A DNA stretch of 64,000 nt from Mediterraneibacter glycyrrhizinilyticus. Its GTDB lineage: Bacteria; Bacillota; Clostridia; Lachnospirales; Lachnospiraceae. The notes beneath the pieces were generated by a model that was not told where the DNA came from, ran no database searches, and was given only the letters and a program-made list of their open reading frames with translations. The DNA lies in the NCBI RefSeq assembly GCF_016902345.1, contig NZ_JACJLR010000005.1:81871-145870 (forward strand). The letters are read 5' to 3'. Shown here piece after piece: positions 35,294-43,929 of this stretch (position 1 is its first letter; each line of letters starts with the position of its first letter). Position numbers and translations under genes: made by a program.

Positions 35294-36187
35294 ATGGCCG
35301 TTTTTCGCATTGAACGGACCAAAGATTATACCGTGATGAGCAATCATCACCTGCGGAACCACGAACTATCCCTCAAGGCAAAGGGGCTTCTTTCCATGAT
35401 GTTATCCCTGCCTGATGACTGGAACTATACTACCCGTGGACTTGCGAAAATCTGCAAGGAGGGCGTTGATGCCATCGGCAGTGCGCTGCGGGAGTTGGAA
35501 ACCGCCGGTTACATCGTGCGGAACCAGCTGCGGGACCAACAAGGCCGGATCAGCGACACCGAGTATGTGATTTATGAGAAACCCCAGCCCAGGCAGCCAG
35601 AAACGCCAAGGCCGGATACGGCTGTACCAGATACGGCTTCACCAGATACGGAAAACCCGTATCTGGATAAACCGGATACGGAAAAGCCCGCAGAATTAAA
35701 TATAGAGAAACCAAATACTCAAAAACAAAATACTCATGGAGCAAGTACCGATTCCATTCCCTTCCGGGAAACAGCGGCAGCACAGCTGCCGGAACGGAAA
35801 GGAAGGGATGCGATGTCTGTCTCAGAGATAGAAAATTATCGGGAATTGATTCTGGAGAACATCGAGTATGACTATCTGTGCAGAGAGTTTTCGACCTACC
35901 GTGAGGACCTGGACGAGATTGTGGAGCTGATGGTGGAGACCGTTTGTGCCAAACGTAAAACCACTCGGATCGCTGGCAGCGACTTTCCCCATGAAGTCGT
36001 GCGCTCCCGGTTCTTGAAGCTGGATAGCGAGCATATCCGATTTGTCATGGACGGTATGCAGAAAAACACCACGGAGGTCCGCAATATGAAACAGTATTTG
36101 CTTGCAGTGCTGTTCAACGCGCCCACCACGATCAGCAATCACTACACCGTACAAGTCAATCACGATATGAACACAGGCGGCTGGTAA
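35294..36187 (+). CDS. Helix-turn-helix replication-initiator-like protein (DUF6017 type)
   Basis: The 297-residue protein starts at an ATG behind AAAGGAG. Residues about 1-95 form a winged-helix region resembling RepA_N/DnaD-type initiators (ELSLKAKGLLSMMLSLPDDW, then ALRELETAGYIVRNQ). A linker (about 100-150) has short repeats built on Pro-Asp-Thr. The C-terminal part (about 180-290) fits the DUF6017 domain of these elements. It may start or control replication of the excised circle; this is inference. Confidence 0.75.
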   Translation: MAVFRIERTKDYTVMSNHHLRNHELSLKAKGLLSMMLSLPDDWNYTTRGLAKICKEGVDAIGSALRELETAGYIVRNQLRDQQGRISDTEYVIYEKPQPRQPETPRPDTAVPDTASPDTENPYLDKPDTEKPAELNIEKPNTQKQNTHGASTDSIPFRETAAAQLPERKGRDAMSVSEIENYRELILENIEYDYLCREFSTYREDLDEIVELMVETVCAKRKTTRIAGSDFPHEVVRSRFLKLDSEHIRFVMDGMQKNTTEVRNMKQYLLAVLFNAPTTISNHYTVQVNHDMNTGGW

Positions 36188-36235
36188 ACAGCCGCTTTTC
36201 TGTTGCCCGGCAATACCGGGAGAAAGGATTTTGCC

Positions 36236-36598
36236 ATGAAACGACCTCTTGCCTACATTACGGCTCCCTGGAGCAACAACCAGTATGAGAACGCCGAGAA
36301 CGCTGCCACCTACTGCCGCCAGGTGTACGACGCCGGGTATTCGCCCATCTGCCCGGTTCTGTTCTTGTCCACCTTCCTCAAGGACGAGATTCCCCAGGAA
36401 CACAAGGACGGGCTGGATATGGCGCGAGACTATCTGCGCCGGTCCCATGTGCTGGTGGTCTGCGGCCACGGCATCGACGAGACCGTGAAGAATGACATCG
36501 CCACCGCTGAGCGCCTGCGGATCACCGCTACCACCCTGGACGGTATCCTGACTGTGAAAGGCCAGGGACGCGGGAAAGGAGGTGCGCGCCATGCCTGA
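36236..36598 (+). CDS. DUF7768-like, nucleoside deoxyribosyltransferase-fold protein
   Basis: The 120-residue protein begins RPLAYITAPWSNNQYENAENA and continues with SHVLVVCGHGIDETVKNDIATAER, a pattern like the small Rossmann-like DUF4406/DUF7768 proteins related to nucleoside 2-deoxyribosyltransferases. I chose the ATG at 36236 (AAAGGA upstream). It overlaps the next gene by 8 bases. Its role in the element is unknown; it could act on nucleotides or just bind them. Confidence 0.65.
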   Translation: MKRPLAYITAPWSNNQYENAENAATYCRQVYDAGYSPICPVLFLSTFLKDEIPQEHKDGLDMARDYLRRSHVLVVCGHGIDETVKNDIATAERLRITATTLDGILTVKGQGRGKGGARHA

Positions 36599-36902
36599 GC
36601 GTAAGACCGTGGGCCAGCTGATGGAGGAAATGCGGCTCAAGGCCGGGGCGCAGAACTACCACGGCCATGAGTACATGGATTTGGAGCGGTTTGCCGAGGA
36701 CACCCGGCACATGATTATCTTCGATGTGCTGACCCACGATTCGCCGGTGGGCTGGAAAGGCGAACGGACCCGCCTGTTTCTGACGGAGGCCGGATACCAG
36801 AAAAGCCTGGAGAACCAGGAAAAGGGCCACATCAAGATTCTCAGCCATGCCAAGGTGCGCCAGGGACATCTGTACTATGACCGCTCCGATCAGCTGCGTT
36901 GA
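36591..36902 (+). CDS. Small ICE protein, DUF5720-like (copy 2)
   Basis: The 103-residue protein starts at the ATG behind AAAGGAGG. The RLFLTEAGYQKSL core is shared with the protein at 34730, and the part before it (RHMIIFDVLTHDSPVG) also aligns. The two are paralogues within one element. Function unknown. Confidence 0.7.
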   Translation: MPERKTVGQLMEEMRLKAGAQNYHGHEYMDLERFAEDTRHMIIFDVLTHDSPVGWKGERTRLFLTEAGYQKSLENQEKGHIKILSHAKVRQGHLYYDRSDQLR

Positions 36903-36914
36903 AAGGAGCCTGCC

Positions 36915-36956
36915 ATGATGAAATACCTGCTGCGGCGGCTGGTGGTCCCGCCTTAG
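36915..36956 (+). CDS. Possible 13-residue peptide
   Basis: ATG at 36915 with GAAAGGAG upstream encodes MMKYLLRRLVVPP then TAG. It may be a remnant of a longer gene or a leader; support is only the ribosome site and position in the 100-base gap before pcfB. Confidence 0.2.
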   Translation: MMKYLLRRLVVPP

Positions 36957-37003
36957 TATCAAGCGCCACCCCTGCAAAATCCGTGGAAAGGAGGCGATGA
37001 CCT

Positions 37004-37504
37004 ATGCAGGAGGAAGTGGAAAACAGGACTTTGACGCTGGTAGTCAGCGGAACAAAGTTTACCGGGCGGCTGTTTAAGGCCGCCATCACCAAGTACCTTG
37101 CCCACCGCAAGGAAAAGAAGCTGCAAAAGCAGAAAAGCCGGGATACCCCCGTGATTCCCCACGGCAAACAGACGGTGAAGCAGCTGATCGGCCAGAATCA
37201 GGGCGTTTCCAACATCGAGATCACCGACCCCTCCATCAAGGAGTTTGAAAAGATCGCCCGGAAATACGGCGTTGACTATGCGGTGAAGAAGGACCGCAGC
37301 AGCTCCCCGCCCAAGTACCTGATCTTTTTCAAAGGCCGCGATGCGGATGCCCTGACCGCTGCCTTTACCGAGTACACCGGCAAGAAGGTCAGAAAGGCGC
37401 AGAAAACAGAGCGTCCGTCCGTGCTGGCAAAGCTGAGCCAGTTCAAAGAGCTGGTGAAACACGCCGTTGTGGACCGGAACAAGCGGAAGGAGCTGGAACG
37501 ATGA
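37004..37504 (+). CDS. PcfB-family conjugation protein (DUF3801)
   Basis: The 166-residue protein matches PcfB, which partners the VirD4-type coupling protein in Gram-positive conjugation: TLVVSGTKFTGRLFKAAITKYL near the start, GKQTVKQLIGQNQGVSNIEI in the middle and a DYAVKKD segment. A GGAGG site precedes the ATG and the stop overlaps the virD4 start by 4 bases. Confidence 0.88.
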   Translation: MQEEVENRTLTLVVSGTKFTGRLFKAAITKYLAHRKEKKLQKQKSRDTPVIPHGKQTVKQLIGQNQGVSNIEITDPSIKEFEKIARKYGVDYAVKKDRSSSPPKYLIFFKGRDADALTAAFTEYTGKKVRKAQKTERPSVLAKLSQFKELVKHAVVDRNKRKELER

Positions 37505-39336
37505 AGATGAAAAAGCAACTTGACATCAAAAAGCTCCTTTTGCTGAATATGCCCTATATCCTGATGGGGCTGTTCGCAACCAACTTCGGTGAAGGATGGC
37601 GGATGGCCGTGGGTGCGGACGCTTCGGCAAAAATGCTTTCGTTCTTCTCCACGCTGCCGGTGGCGCTGGCCAGCTGGTGGCCCAGCCTGCACCCTTTGGA
37701 CCTGCTGGTGGGGCTGTGCTGCGGCGCTGGCCTGCGATTGGCCGTGTATCTCAAAAGCAAGAACGCCAAGAAGTACCGGCACGGTATGGAGTATGGCAGC
37801 GCCCGCTGGGGCACCCATGAGGACATCGCACCCTACATCGACCCGGTGTTCCAGAACAATGTGATTCTGACTAAAACCGAGAGCCTGACCATGAACAGCC
37901 GCCCCAAGGACCCCAAGACCGCCAGAAACAAAAATGTGCTGGTGATCGGTGGCTCCGGTTCCGGCAAGACCCGCTTCTGGCTGAAACCGAACCTGATGCA
38001 GATGCACAGCTCCTATGTGGTGACAGACCCAAAAGGCACCATCCTGGTGGAGTGCGGCAAAATGCTTCAGCGCGGCACACCCAAGCTGGGCAAGGACGGC
38101 AAGCCCATGAAGGATAAGCACGGCAAGGACATCTATGAGCCTTATCGGATCAAAGTCCTCAATACCATCAACTTCAAGAAGTCCATGCACTATAATCCCT
38201 TTGCCTACATCCACTCCGAAAAGGACATCTTGAAACTGGTCACGACGCTGATCGCCAACACCAAGGGCGAGGGCAAGGCCGGGGACGATTTTTGGGTTAA
38301 GGCCGAGACGCTTTTGTACTGCGCCCTCATTGGGTATATCCACTACGAGGCCCCGGTGGAGGAACAGAATTTCTCCACCCTCATCGAGTTCATCAACGCG
38401 ATGGAGGTCCGGGAGGATGACGAGGAGTTCAAGAACCCCGTGGACCTGATGTTTGACGCGCTGGAGGCAGAGAAGCCCAACCACTTCGCCGTCCGTCAGT
38501 ACAAAAAGTACAAGCTGGCTGCGGGCAAAACCGCAAAATCCATCCTGATTTCCTGCGGTGCGCGCCTTGCCGTGTTCGACATCGCGGAGCTGCGGGAGGT
38601 CACGGCCTACGACGAGCTGGAGCTGGATACCCTGGGAGACCGGAAAACCGCCTTGTTCTTGATTATGAGCGACACGGACGATAGCTTTAACTTCCTGATC
38701 TCCATGTGCTACACCCAGCTGTTCAATCTGCTCTGCGAAAAAGCGGACGATGTGTACGGCGGGCGGCTGCCGGTCCATGTGCGGTGCCTCATTGACGAGG
38801 CCGCCAATATTGGACAGATCCCTCGGCTGGAAAAGCTGGTTGCCACCATCCGAAGCCGTGAGATTTCCGCCTGCCTGGTGCTGCAAGCACAGTCCCAGCT
38901 CAAAGCTATCTACAAGGACAACGCCGATACCATCATCGGCAACATGGATACCTCCATCTTCCTGGGCGGCAAAGAGCCGACAACCCTCAAGGAGCTGGCC
39001 GCCGTGCTGGGCAAGGAGACCATCGACACCTACAACACCGGCGAGAGCCGGGGCCGCGAGACATCCCATTCTCTTAACTACCAAAAGCTCGGCAAAGAGC
39101 TTATGAGCCAGGATGAACTGGCCGTCATGGACGGCGGCAAGTGTATCCTCCAGCTGCGCGGTGTGCGGCCTTTCCTCTCGGACAAGTACGACATCACCAA
39201 GCACCCCAATTACCCGTACACCGCCGACGCGGACCCCAAGAACGCCTTTGACATCGAGGCGTTCCTGTCCACCCGGCTCAAGCTCAAGCCCAACGAGGTC
39301 TACGATGTGTATGAAGTAGACGCAGAGGGCGTGTAA
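37501..39336 (+). CDS. VirD4/TraG-family type IV coupling protein
   Basis: Membrane ATPase that links the relaxosome to the transfer channel, 611 residues. Two N-terminal helices (about 10-30 and 65-85) precede the motor domain. Walker A is GGSGSGKTR (about residue 150), with SYVVTDPKG following; Walker B is LIDEAANIG (about residue 430). The TIRSREISACLVLQAQSQLKA segment is typical. It overlaps pcfB and is followed by a 215-base gap before the pilin-like gene. Confidence 0.95.
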   Translation: MKMKKQLDIKKLLLLNMPYILMGLFATNFGEGWRMAVGADASAKMLSFFSTLPVALASWWPSLHPLDLLVGLCCGAGLRLAVYLKSKNAKKYRHGMEYGSARWGTHEDIAPYIDPVFQNNVILTKTESLTMNSRPKDPKTARNKNVLVIGGSGSGKTRFWLKPNLMQMHSSYVVTDPKGTILVECGKMLQRGTPKLGKDGKPMKDKHGKDIYEPYRIKVLNTINFKKSMHYNPFAYIHSEKDILKLVTTLIANTKGEGKAGDDFWVKAETLLYCALIGYIHYEAPVEEQNFSTLIEFINAMEVREDDEEFKNPVDLMFDALEAEKPNHFAVRQYKKYKLAAGKTAKSILISCGARLAVFDIAELREVTAYDELELDTLGDRKTALFLIMSDTDDSFNFLISMCYTQLFNLLCEKADDVYGGRLPVHVRCLIDEAANIGQIPRLEKLVATIRSREISACLVLQAQSQLKAIYKDNADTIIGNMDTSIFLGGKEPTTLKELAAVLGKETIDTYNTGESRGRETSHSLNYQKLGKELMSQDELAVMDGGKCILQLRGVRPFLSDKYDITKHPNYPYTADADPKNAFDIEAFLSTRLKLKPNEVYDVYEVDAEGV

Positions 39337-39448
39337 ATCTGTTCCGCTGTGAAAGGAGTGATCTTATCTACCCGCCTCAACCGCCCCGGATGGGGCCATC
39401 GGCGTACAAAGCGGACAATCACCAAAAAATAATGAAAAAAGGAGGACA

Positions 39449-39495
39449 GCCGGAATCAGGCCCCGGAAACCGGGTGCCGATTGTTCCGGCTTTTG
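39449..39495 (+). terminator. Possible terminator before the Maff2 gene
   Basis: AGCCGGAA (39449-39456) pairs with TTCCGGCT (39484-39491), followed by TTTG. The gap 39337-39551 otherwise shows no credible gene. Confidence 0.45.
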
Positions 39496-39551
39496 TATGC
39501 CTATGAATGACTAAATCAAACTTTTCAAATGATTCCGGCTAACTATAATTT

Positions 39552-39770
39552 ATGGCATTTTTCAATCAGGCTATCACCGTTCTTCAGACCCTCGTTATCG
39601 CTCTGGGCGCTGGTCTCGGCATCTGGGGTGTCATCAACCTGCTGGAAGGTTACGGCAACGACAACCCCGGTGCGAAGTCCCAGGGCATGAAGCAGCTCAT
39701 GGCTGGCGCTGGCGTCGCCGTGGTCGGCATGGTCCTCGTACCCCTGCTCTCCAGCCTGTTCACCGTCTGA
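39552..39770 (+). CDS. Maff2-family pilin-like conjugation protein
   Basis: The 72-residue protein has two hydrophobic helices separated by a short polar loop (GYGNDNPGAKSQG), the pattern of Maff2/VirB2-like transfer pilins. Its place between VirD4 and the VirB6-like gene agrees. The ribosome site is poor, and hairpins lie on both sides (39449-39495 and 39806-39833). Confidence 0.85.
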   Translation: MAFFNQAITVLQTLVIALGAGLGIWGVINLLEGYGNDNPGAKSQGMKQLMAGAGVAVVGMVLVPLLSSLFTV

Positions 39771-39805
39771 TCGCTCCCGTCGTTAAGCTGTCATAAGAAA
39801 TCCTT

Positions 39806-39833
39806 GCCGCCCCTGCCCCCAAGCGGGGGCGGC
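39806..39833. repeat. GC-rich hairpin between the Maff2 and VirB6-like genes
   Basis: GCCGCCCC (39806-39813) pairs with GGGGCGGC (39826-39833). No T-run follows; AAGGAGG of the next gene starts a few bases later. It may shield the pilin mRNA end. Confidence 0.55.
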
Positions 39834-39853
39834 TGAAAGGAGGTTGACACCGT

Positions 39854-40723
39854 ATGGATTTCTTACTCGATGCCCTTACTGACTGGCTCAAGGAAATGTT
39901 GGTAGGCGGCATTATGAGCAACTTATCGGGGATGTTCGATAGCGTGAACCAGCAGGTCGCAGACATTGCGACACAGGTGGGCCAGACCCCTCAGGGCTGG
40001 AACGGGAGTATTTTCAGCATGATCCAAAATCTCTCCAACTCCATCATGGTGCCGATTGCTGGCGTGATCCTGGCTATCGTGATGACGCTGGAGCTGATTC
40101 AGATGATTACCGACAAGAACAACCTGCATGATGTGGACACCTGGATGATCTTCAAATGGGTGTTCAAATCTGCCGCTGCCATCCTCATCGTCTCAAACAC
40201 CTGGAACATCGTGATGGGCGTGTTTGACGCAGCTCAAAGTGTGGTGGCGCAGGCGGCGGGCATCATCGGTTCCGACGCTTCCATCGACATCTCCTCTGTC
40301 ATGACCGATATGGAGTCCCGGCTGATGGATATGGACCTGGGGCCGCTGTTCGGCCTGTGGTTCCAGTCGCTCTTTATCGGCATTACCATGTGGGCGCTTT
40401 ACATTTGTATCTTTATCGTGATTTATGGCCGTATGATTGAGATTTACCTTGTGACCTCGGTGGCTCCCATCCCTATGGCCACCATGATGGGCAAGGAATG
40501 GGGCGGTATGGGCCAGAACTATCTGCGCTCGTTGATCGCCCTGGGCTTCCAGGCATTTCTCATCATCGTCTGTGTGGCGATCTACGCCGTGCTGGTGCAG
40601 AGTATTGCCACCGAATCCGACATCATTATGGCCATCTGGAGCTGCGTGGGCTATACGGTCCTGTTGTGCTTTACGCTCTTTAAGACCGGCAGCCTCGCAA
40701 AATCCGTTTTCAATGCACATTAA
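39854..40723 (+). CDS. VirB6/TrbL-like conjugal transfer membrane protein
   Basis: The 289-residue protein has about six hydrophobic segments and the TrbL-like features of Gram-positive elements: a polar N-terminal part (GMFDSVNQQVADIATQVGQTP), then MVPIAGVILAIVMTLELIQM and a MATMMGKEWGGMGQNYLRSL loop. It forms part of the inner channel. AAAGGAGG precedes the ATG. Confidence 0.88.
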   Translation: MDFLLDALTDWLKEMLVGGIMSNLSGMFDSVNQQVADIATQVGQTPQGWNGSIFSMIQNLSNSIMVPIAGVILAIVMTLELIQMITDKNNLHDVDTWMIFKWVFKSAAAILIVSNTWNIVMGVFDAAQSVVAQAAGIIGSDASIDISSVMTDMESRLMDMDLGPLFGLWFQSLFIGITMWALYICIFIVIYGRMIEIYLVTSVAPIPMATMMGKEWGGMGQNYLRSLIALGFQAFLIIVCVAIYAVLVQSIATESDIIMAIWSCVGYTVLLCFTLFKTGSLAKSVFNAH

Positions 40724-40743
40724 CCAGGAAGGAGGTAATCCCT

Positions 40744-41166
40744 TTGGCTTATGTACCCGTACCCAAGGATCTTACGAAAGTCAAAACCAAGGTTGCGTTC
40801 AACTTAACCAAGAGGCAGCTTGTCTGCTTCGGCGGCGGTGCGCTGATCGGCGTACCGCTTTTCTTCCTGCTCCGGGGGCCTGTGGGAAACAGCGTGGCTG
40901 CCATGTGTATGATGCTGGTCATGCTGCCCTTCTTCATGCTGGCGATGTATGAAAAACACGGTCAGCCCCTGGAAAAGATCGTGGGCAATATCATCAAGGT
41001 GGCCGTCATCCGGCCCAAGGAGCGCCCGTATCAGACCAACAACTTCTATGCCGTTTTGGAACGGCAGGAAAAACTCGACAAGGAGGTGTATGACATTGTT
41101 CACGGTAATCAAAAGCTGGCTGCACCGGCTGTTCGGAAAAGACGAAAAGACCGCGCAGCCGGTTAA
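40744..41166 (+). CDS. PrgI-family conjugation protein
   Basis: The 140-residue protein, TTG start behind AAGGAGGTAA, begins AYVPVPKDLTKVKTKVAFNLT, which is typical of PrgI. Two close hydrophobic segments (about 30-75) follow, then KPYQTNNFY-like and a basic tail. PrgI is the small VirB3-like partner of VirB4. It overlaps the virB4 gene by 77 bases. Confidence 0.9.
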   Translation: MAYVPVPKDLTKVKTKVAFNLTKRQLVCFGGGALIGVPLFFLLRGPVGNSVAAMCMMLVMLPFFMLAMYEKHGQPLEKIVGNIIKVAVIRPKERPYQTNNFYAVLERQEKLDKEVYDIVHGNQKLAAPAVRKRRKDRAAG

Positions 41167-43558
41167 TCAGAAAAAGATGAAAAAGCTGTCCCGCGCCGAC
41201 AGAAAGCAGATCGAGGCTGCCATTGCCCGTGCCAATCGCACAGACAAAAAGAAAAAATCGGCTCAGGACAGTATCCCCTATGAACGGATGTGGCCGGACG
41301 GCATCTGCCGTGTGGCAGGCAGCCGCTACACAAAGACCATCCAATTCCAGGACATCAACTATCAGCTCTCGCAGAACGAGGACAAGACAGCGATCTTCGA
41401 GGGCTGGTGCGATTTCCTCAACTACTTCGACAGCTCCATTCAGTTCCAGCTGTCCTTTTTGAACCTGGCAGCCTCTGAGGAGACCTTTGCCCGCGCCATC
41501 AACATTCCTCTCCAGGGGGATGATTTTGACAGCATCCGGGTGGAGTACACCACCATGCTGCAAAACCAGCTGGCAAGAGGCAACAACGGTCTTATCAAGA
41601 CCAAGTACCTGACTTTCGGCATCGACGCCGACAGCCTCAAGGCCGCCAAGCCCCGTCTGGAGCGCATTGAGACCGACATTCTCAACAACTTCAAACGCCT
41701 GGGCGTGGCCGCCGAGACCCTGGACGGCAAGGCGCGGCTGGCACAGCTTCACGGCATTTTCCACATGGATGAACAGGTGCCGTTCCGCTTTGAATGGGAC
41801 TGGCTGGCTCCGTCCGGTCTGTCCACCAAGGATTTCATCGCGCCGTCCGGCTTCGAGTTCCGCACCGGCAAACAGTTCCGTATGGGTAAAAAATACGGGG
41901 CTGTTTCTTTTTTGCAGATCCTCGCCCCGGAGCTGAATGACCGGATGCTGGCGGATTTTCTGGATATGGAAAGCTCTCTGATCGTCAGCCTGCATATCCA
42001 GTCCGTAGATCAGATCAAGGCCATCAAGACGGTCAAGCGGAAAATCACCGACCTGGATAAATCCAAAATTGAGGAACAGAAAAAAGCCGTCCGCGCCGGA
42101 TATGACATGGACATCATTCCCTCCGACCTTGCCACCTACGGTGCCGAGGCCAAGAAGCTCTTGCAGGATTTGCAGAGCCGAAACGAGCGAATGTTCCTTG
42201 TGACCTTCCTGGTGCTGAACACGGCGGACAATCCCCGGCAGCTGGGCAACAATGTGTTCCAGGCCAGTTCCATCGCACAGAAGTACAACTGCCAGCTGAC
42301 AAGGCTTGACTTCCAGCAGGAAGAAGGGCTGATGTCTGCGCTGCCCTTGGGCCTCAATCAGATCGAGATTCAGCGGGGGCTGACCACCAGTTCCACGGCT
42401 ATCTTTGTTCCGTTCACCACCCAGGAGCTTTTCCAGAACGGCAAAGAGGCGCTGTACTACGGTATCAACGCCCTGTCCAACAACCTCATCATGGTGGACC
42501 GCAAGCTGCTGAAAAACCCCAATGGACTGATTCTCGGCACCCCTGGTTCCGGCAAGTCCTTCAGCGCCAAGCGCGAGATCGCCAACTGTTTCCTGCTCAC
42601 CAATGATGACATCATTATCTGCGACCCGGAGGCCGAGTACGCGCCCTTGGTGGAGCGCCTGCATGGGCAGGTCATCAAGATTTCGCCCACCAGCAGCAAT
42701 TACATTAACCCTATGGATTTGAACCTGGACTACTCGGACGATGAAAGTCCGCTGTCTCTCAAGTCCGACTTCATCCTGTCTCTGTGCGAGCTGATCGTAG
42801 GCGGCAAAGAGGGCTTGCAGCCGGTTCAGAAAACCATCATTGACCGCTGTGTGCGGCTGGTGTATCAGGACTATCTCAATGACCCCCGCCCGGAGAATAT
42901 GCCCATCCTGGAGGACCTCTACAACCTGCTGCGGGCGCAGGACGAGAAAGAGGCGCAGTACATCGCCACGGCGCTGGAAATCTATGTGACCGGCTCCCTC
43001 AATGTGTTTAACCATCAGAGCAATGTGGACATCAACAACCGTATCGTCTGCTACGACATCAAGGAGCTGGGCAAGCAGCTGAAAAAGATCGGTATGCTGG
43101 TGGTCCAGGACCAAGTGTGGAACCGCGTTACCATCAACCGTGCTGCCCACAAATCCACCCGTTACTACATCGACGAGATGCACCTGCTGCTGAAAGAGGA
43201 ACAGACCGCCGCCTACACGGTGGAGATTTGGAAGCGGTTCAGAAAATGGGGCGGCATCCCCACCGGCATCACGCAGAATGTCAAAGACTTGCTTTCTTCC
43301 CGCGAGGTGGAGAACATCTTTGAGAACTCCGACTTCGTGTATATGCTCAACCAGGCGGGCGGGGACCGGCAGATTCTCGCCAAGCAGCTGGGCATTTCCC
43401 CTCACCAGCTTTCCTATGTGACCCACTCCAGCGAGGGCGAGGGCCTGCTGTTCTATGGCTCCACGATCCTGCCTTTCGTGGACCATTTCCCCAAGAACAC
43501 CGAGCTGTACCGCATTATGACCACCAAACCCCAGGAACTGAAAAAGGAGGATGAATGA
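41090..43558 (+). CDS. VirB4/TraE-family conjugation ATPase
   Basis: Energises the transfer channel; 822 residues from the ATG at 41090, which has AAGGAGG just upstream inside prgI. The reading frame is open further upstream, but that part is the shadow of prgI in another frame. Walker A is GTPGSGKSF (about residue 484), Walker B YYIDEMHLLL (about 693), followed by FRKWGGIPTGITQNVKDLL, typical of VirB4. The N-terminal domain (about 60-300) is the usual CagE/VirB4 region. Confidence 0.95.
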   Translation: MTLFTVIKSWLHRLFGKDEKTAQPVNQKKMKKLSRADRKQIEAAIARANRTDKKKKSAQDSIPYERMWPDGICRVAGSRYTKTIQFQDINYQLSQNEDKTAIFEGWCDFLNYFDSSIQFQLSFLNLAASEETFARAINIPLQGDDFDSIRVEYTTMLQNQLARGNNGLIKTKYLTFGIDADSLKAAKPRLERIETDILNNFKRLGVAAETLDGKARLAQLHGIFHMDEQVPFRFEWDWLAPSGLSTKDFIAPSGFEFRTGKQFRMGKKYGAVSFLQILAPELNDRMLADFLDMESSLIVSLHIQSVDQIKAIKTVKRKITDLDKSKIEEQKKAVRAGYDMDIIPSDLATYGAEAKKLLQDLQSRNERMFLVTFLVLNTADNPRQLGNNVFQASSIAQKYNCQLTRLDFQQEEGLMSALPLGLNQIEIQRGLTTSSTAIFVPFTTQELFQNGKEALYYGINALSNNLIMVDRKLLKNPNGLILGTPGSGKSFSAKREIANCFLLTNDDIIICDPEAEYAPLVERLHGQVIKISPTSSNYINPMDLNLDYSDDESPLSLKSDFILSLCELIVGGKEGLQPVQKTIIDRCVRLVYQDYLNDPRPENMPILEDLYNLLRAQDEKEAQYIATALEIYVTGSLNVFNHQSNVDINNRIVCYDIKELGKQLKKIGMLVVQDQVWNRVTINRAAHKSTRYYIDEMHLLLKEEQTAAYTVEIWKRFRKWGGIPTGITQNVKDLLSSREVENIFENSDFVYMLNQAGGDRQILAKQLGISPHQLSYVTHSSEGEGLLFYGSTILPFVDHFPKNTELYRIMTTKPQELKKEDE

Positions 43559-43929
43559 CCATGAAACCCAACACCGAACTGAATACCATGATGTTTTTTG
43601 ACGATGCCCTGGAGGGTGAGCGCACCCAGCTGCTCACCGAGCTGGCCGATGCCGTCAGCGAGACCCGCACGGCGGCGGATCAGGCTGCGGAGCTGAACGA
43701 GGACGGCGAAGCGGGCCTGCTGCGCCTGACGGAAATCTGGTGCGCCATGAACGGCGTCCCGGCCATCGTCATCTTCGAGGGCGGGCAGTCCGAGCTGCTG
43801 GCCAATGTGGTGGCGCAGATCTACGCCCATCTGCTTCAGCACCCCTCCCGTGACCCTGTGGGGCTGGCCGTCTATGTGGAGCTGCGCTACATGACGGCCT
43901 CCCTCATGTTGGGGGAATGGTTTGAATAA
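43555..43929 (+). CDS. Hypothetical 124-residue transfer-operon protein
   Basis: Not recognised. Mostly helical and acidic, with Ala/Glu/Leu-rich segments and no membrane helix or signal. It overlaps virB4 by 4 bases and the CHAP gene by 8, so it is certainly in the transfer operon. AAAGGAGG lies 5 bases before the ATG. Confidence 0.65.
   Translation: MTMKPNTELNTMMFFDDALEGERTQLLTELADAVSETRTAADQAAELNEDGEAGLLRLTEIWCAMNGVPAIVIFEGGQSELLANVVAQIYAHLLQHPSRDPVGLAVYVELRYMTASLMLGEWFE

Noticed and set aside
37276..39204. Long open frame on the minus strand across the VirD4 gene
   Set aside because: It is the antisense shadow of a GC-rich coding frame; the plus strand has VirD4 motifs and no family match is visible on the minus strand. 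The same applies to long minus-strand frames at 41006-43486, 49891-52548, 53922-56162 and 56181-58556.
40949..41089. Longer N terminus of VirB4
   Set aside because: The upstream 47 codons are the prgI coding sequence in another frame; the residues are typical shadow composition and the 41090 ATG has an adjacent AAGGAGG.
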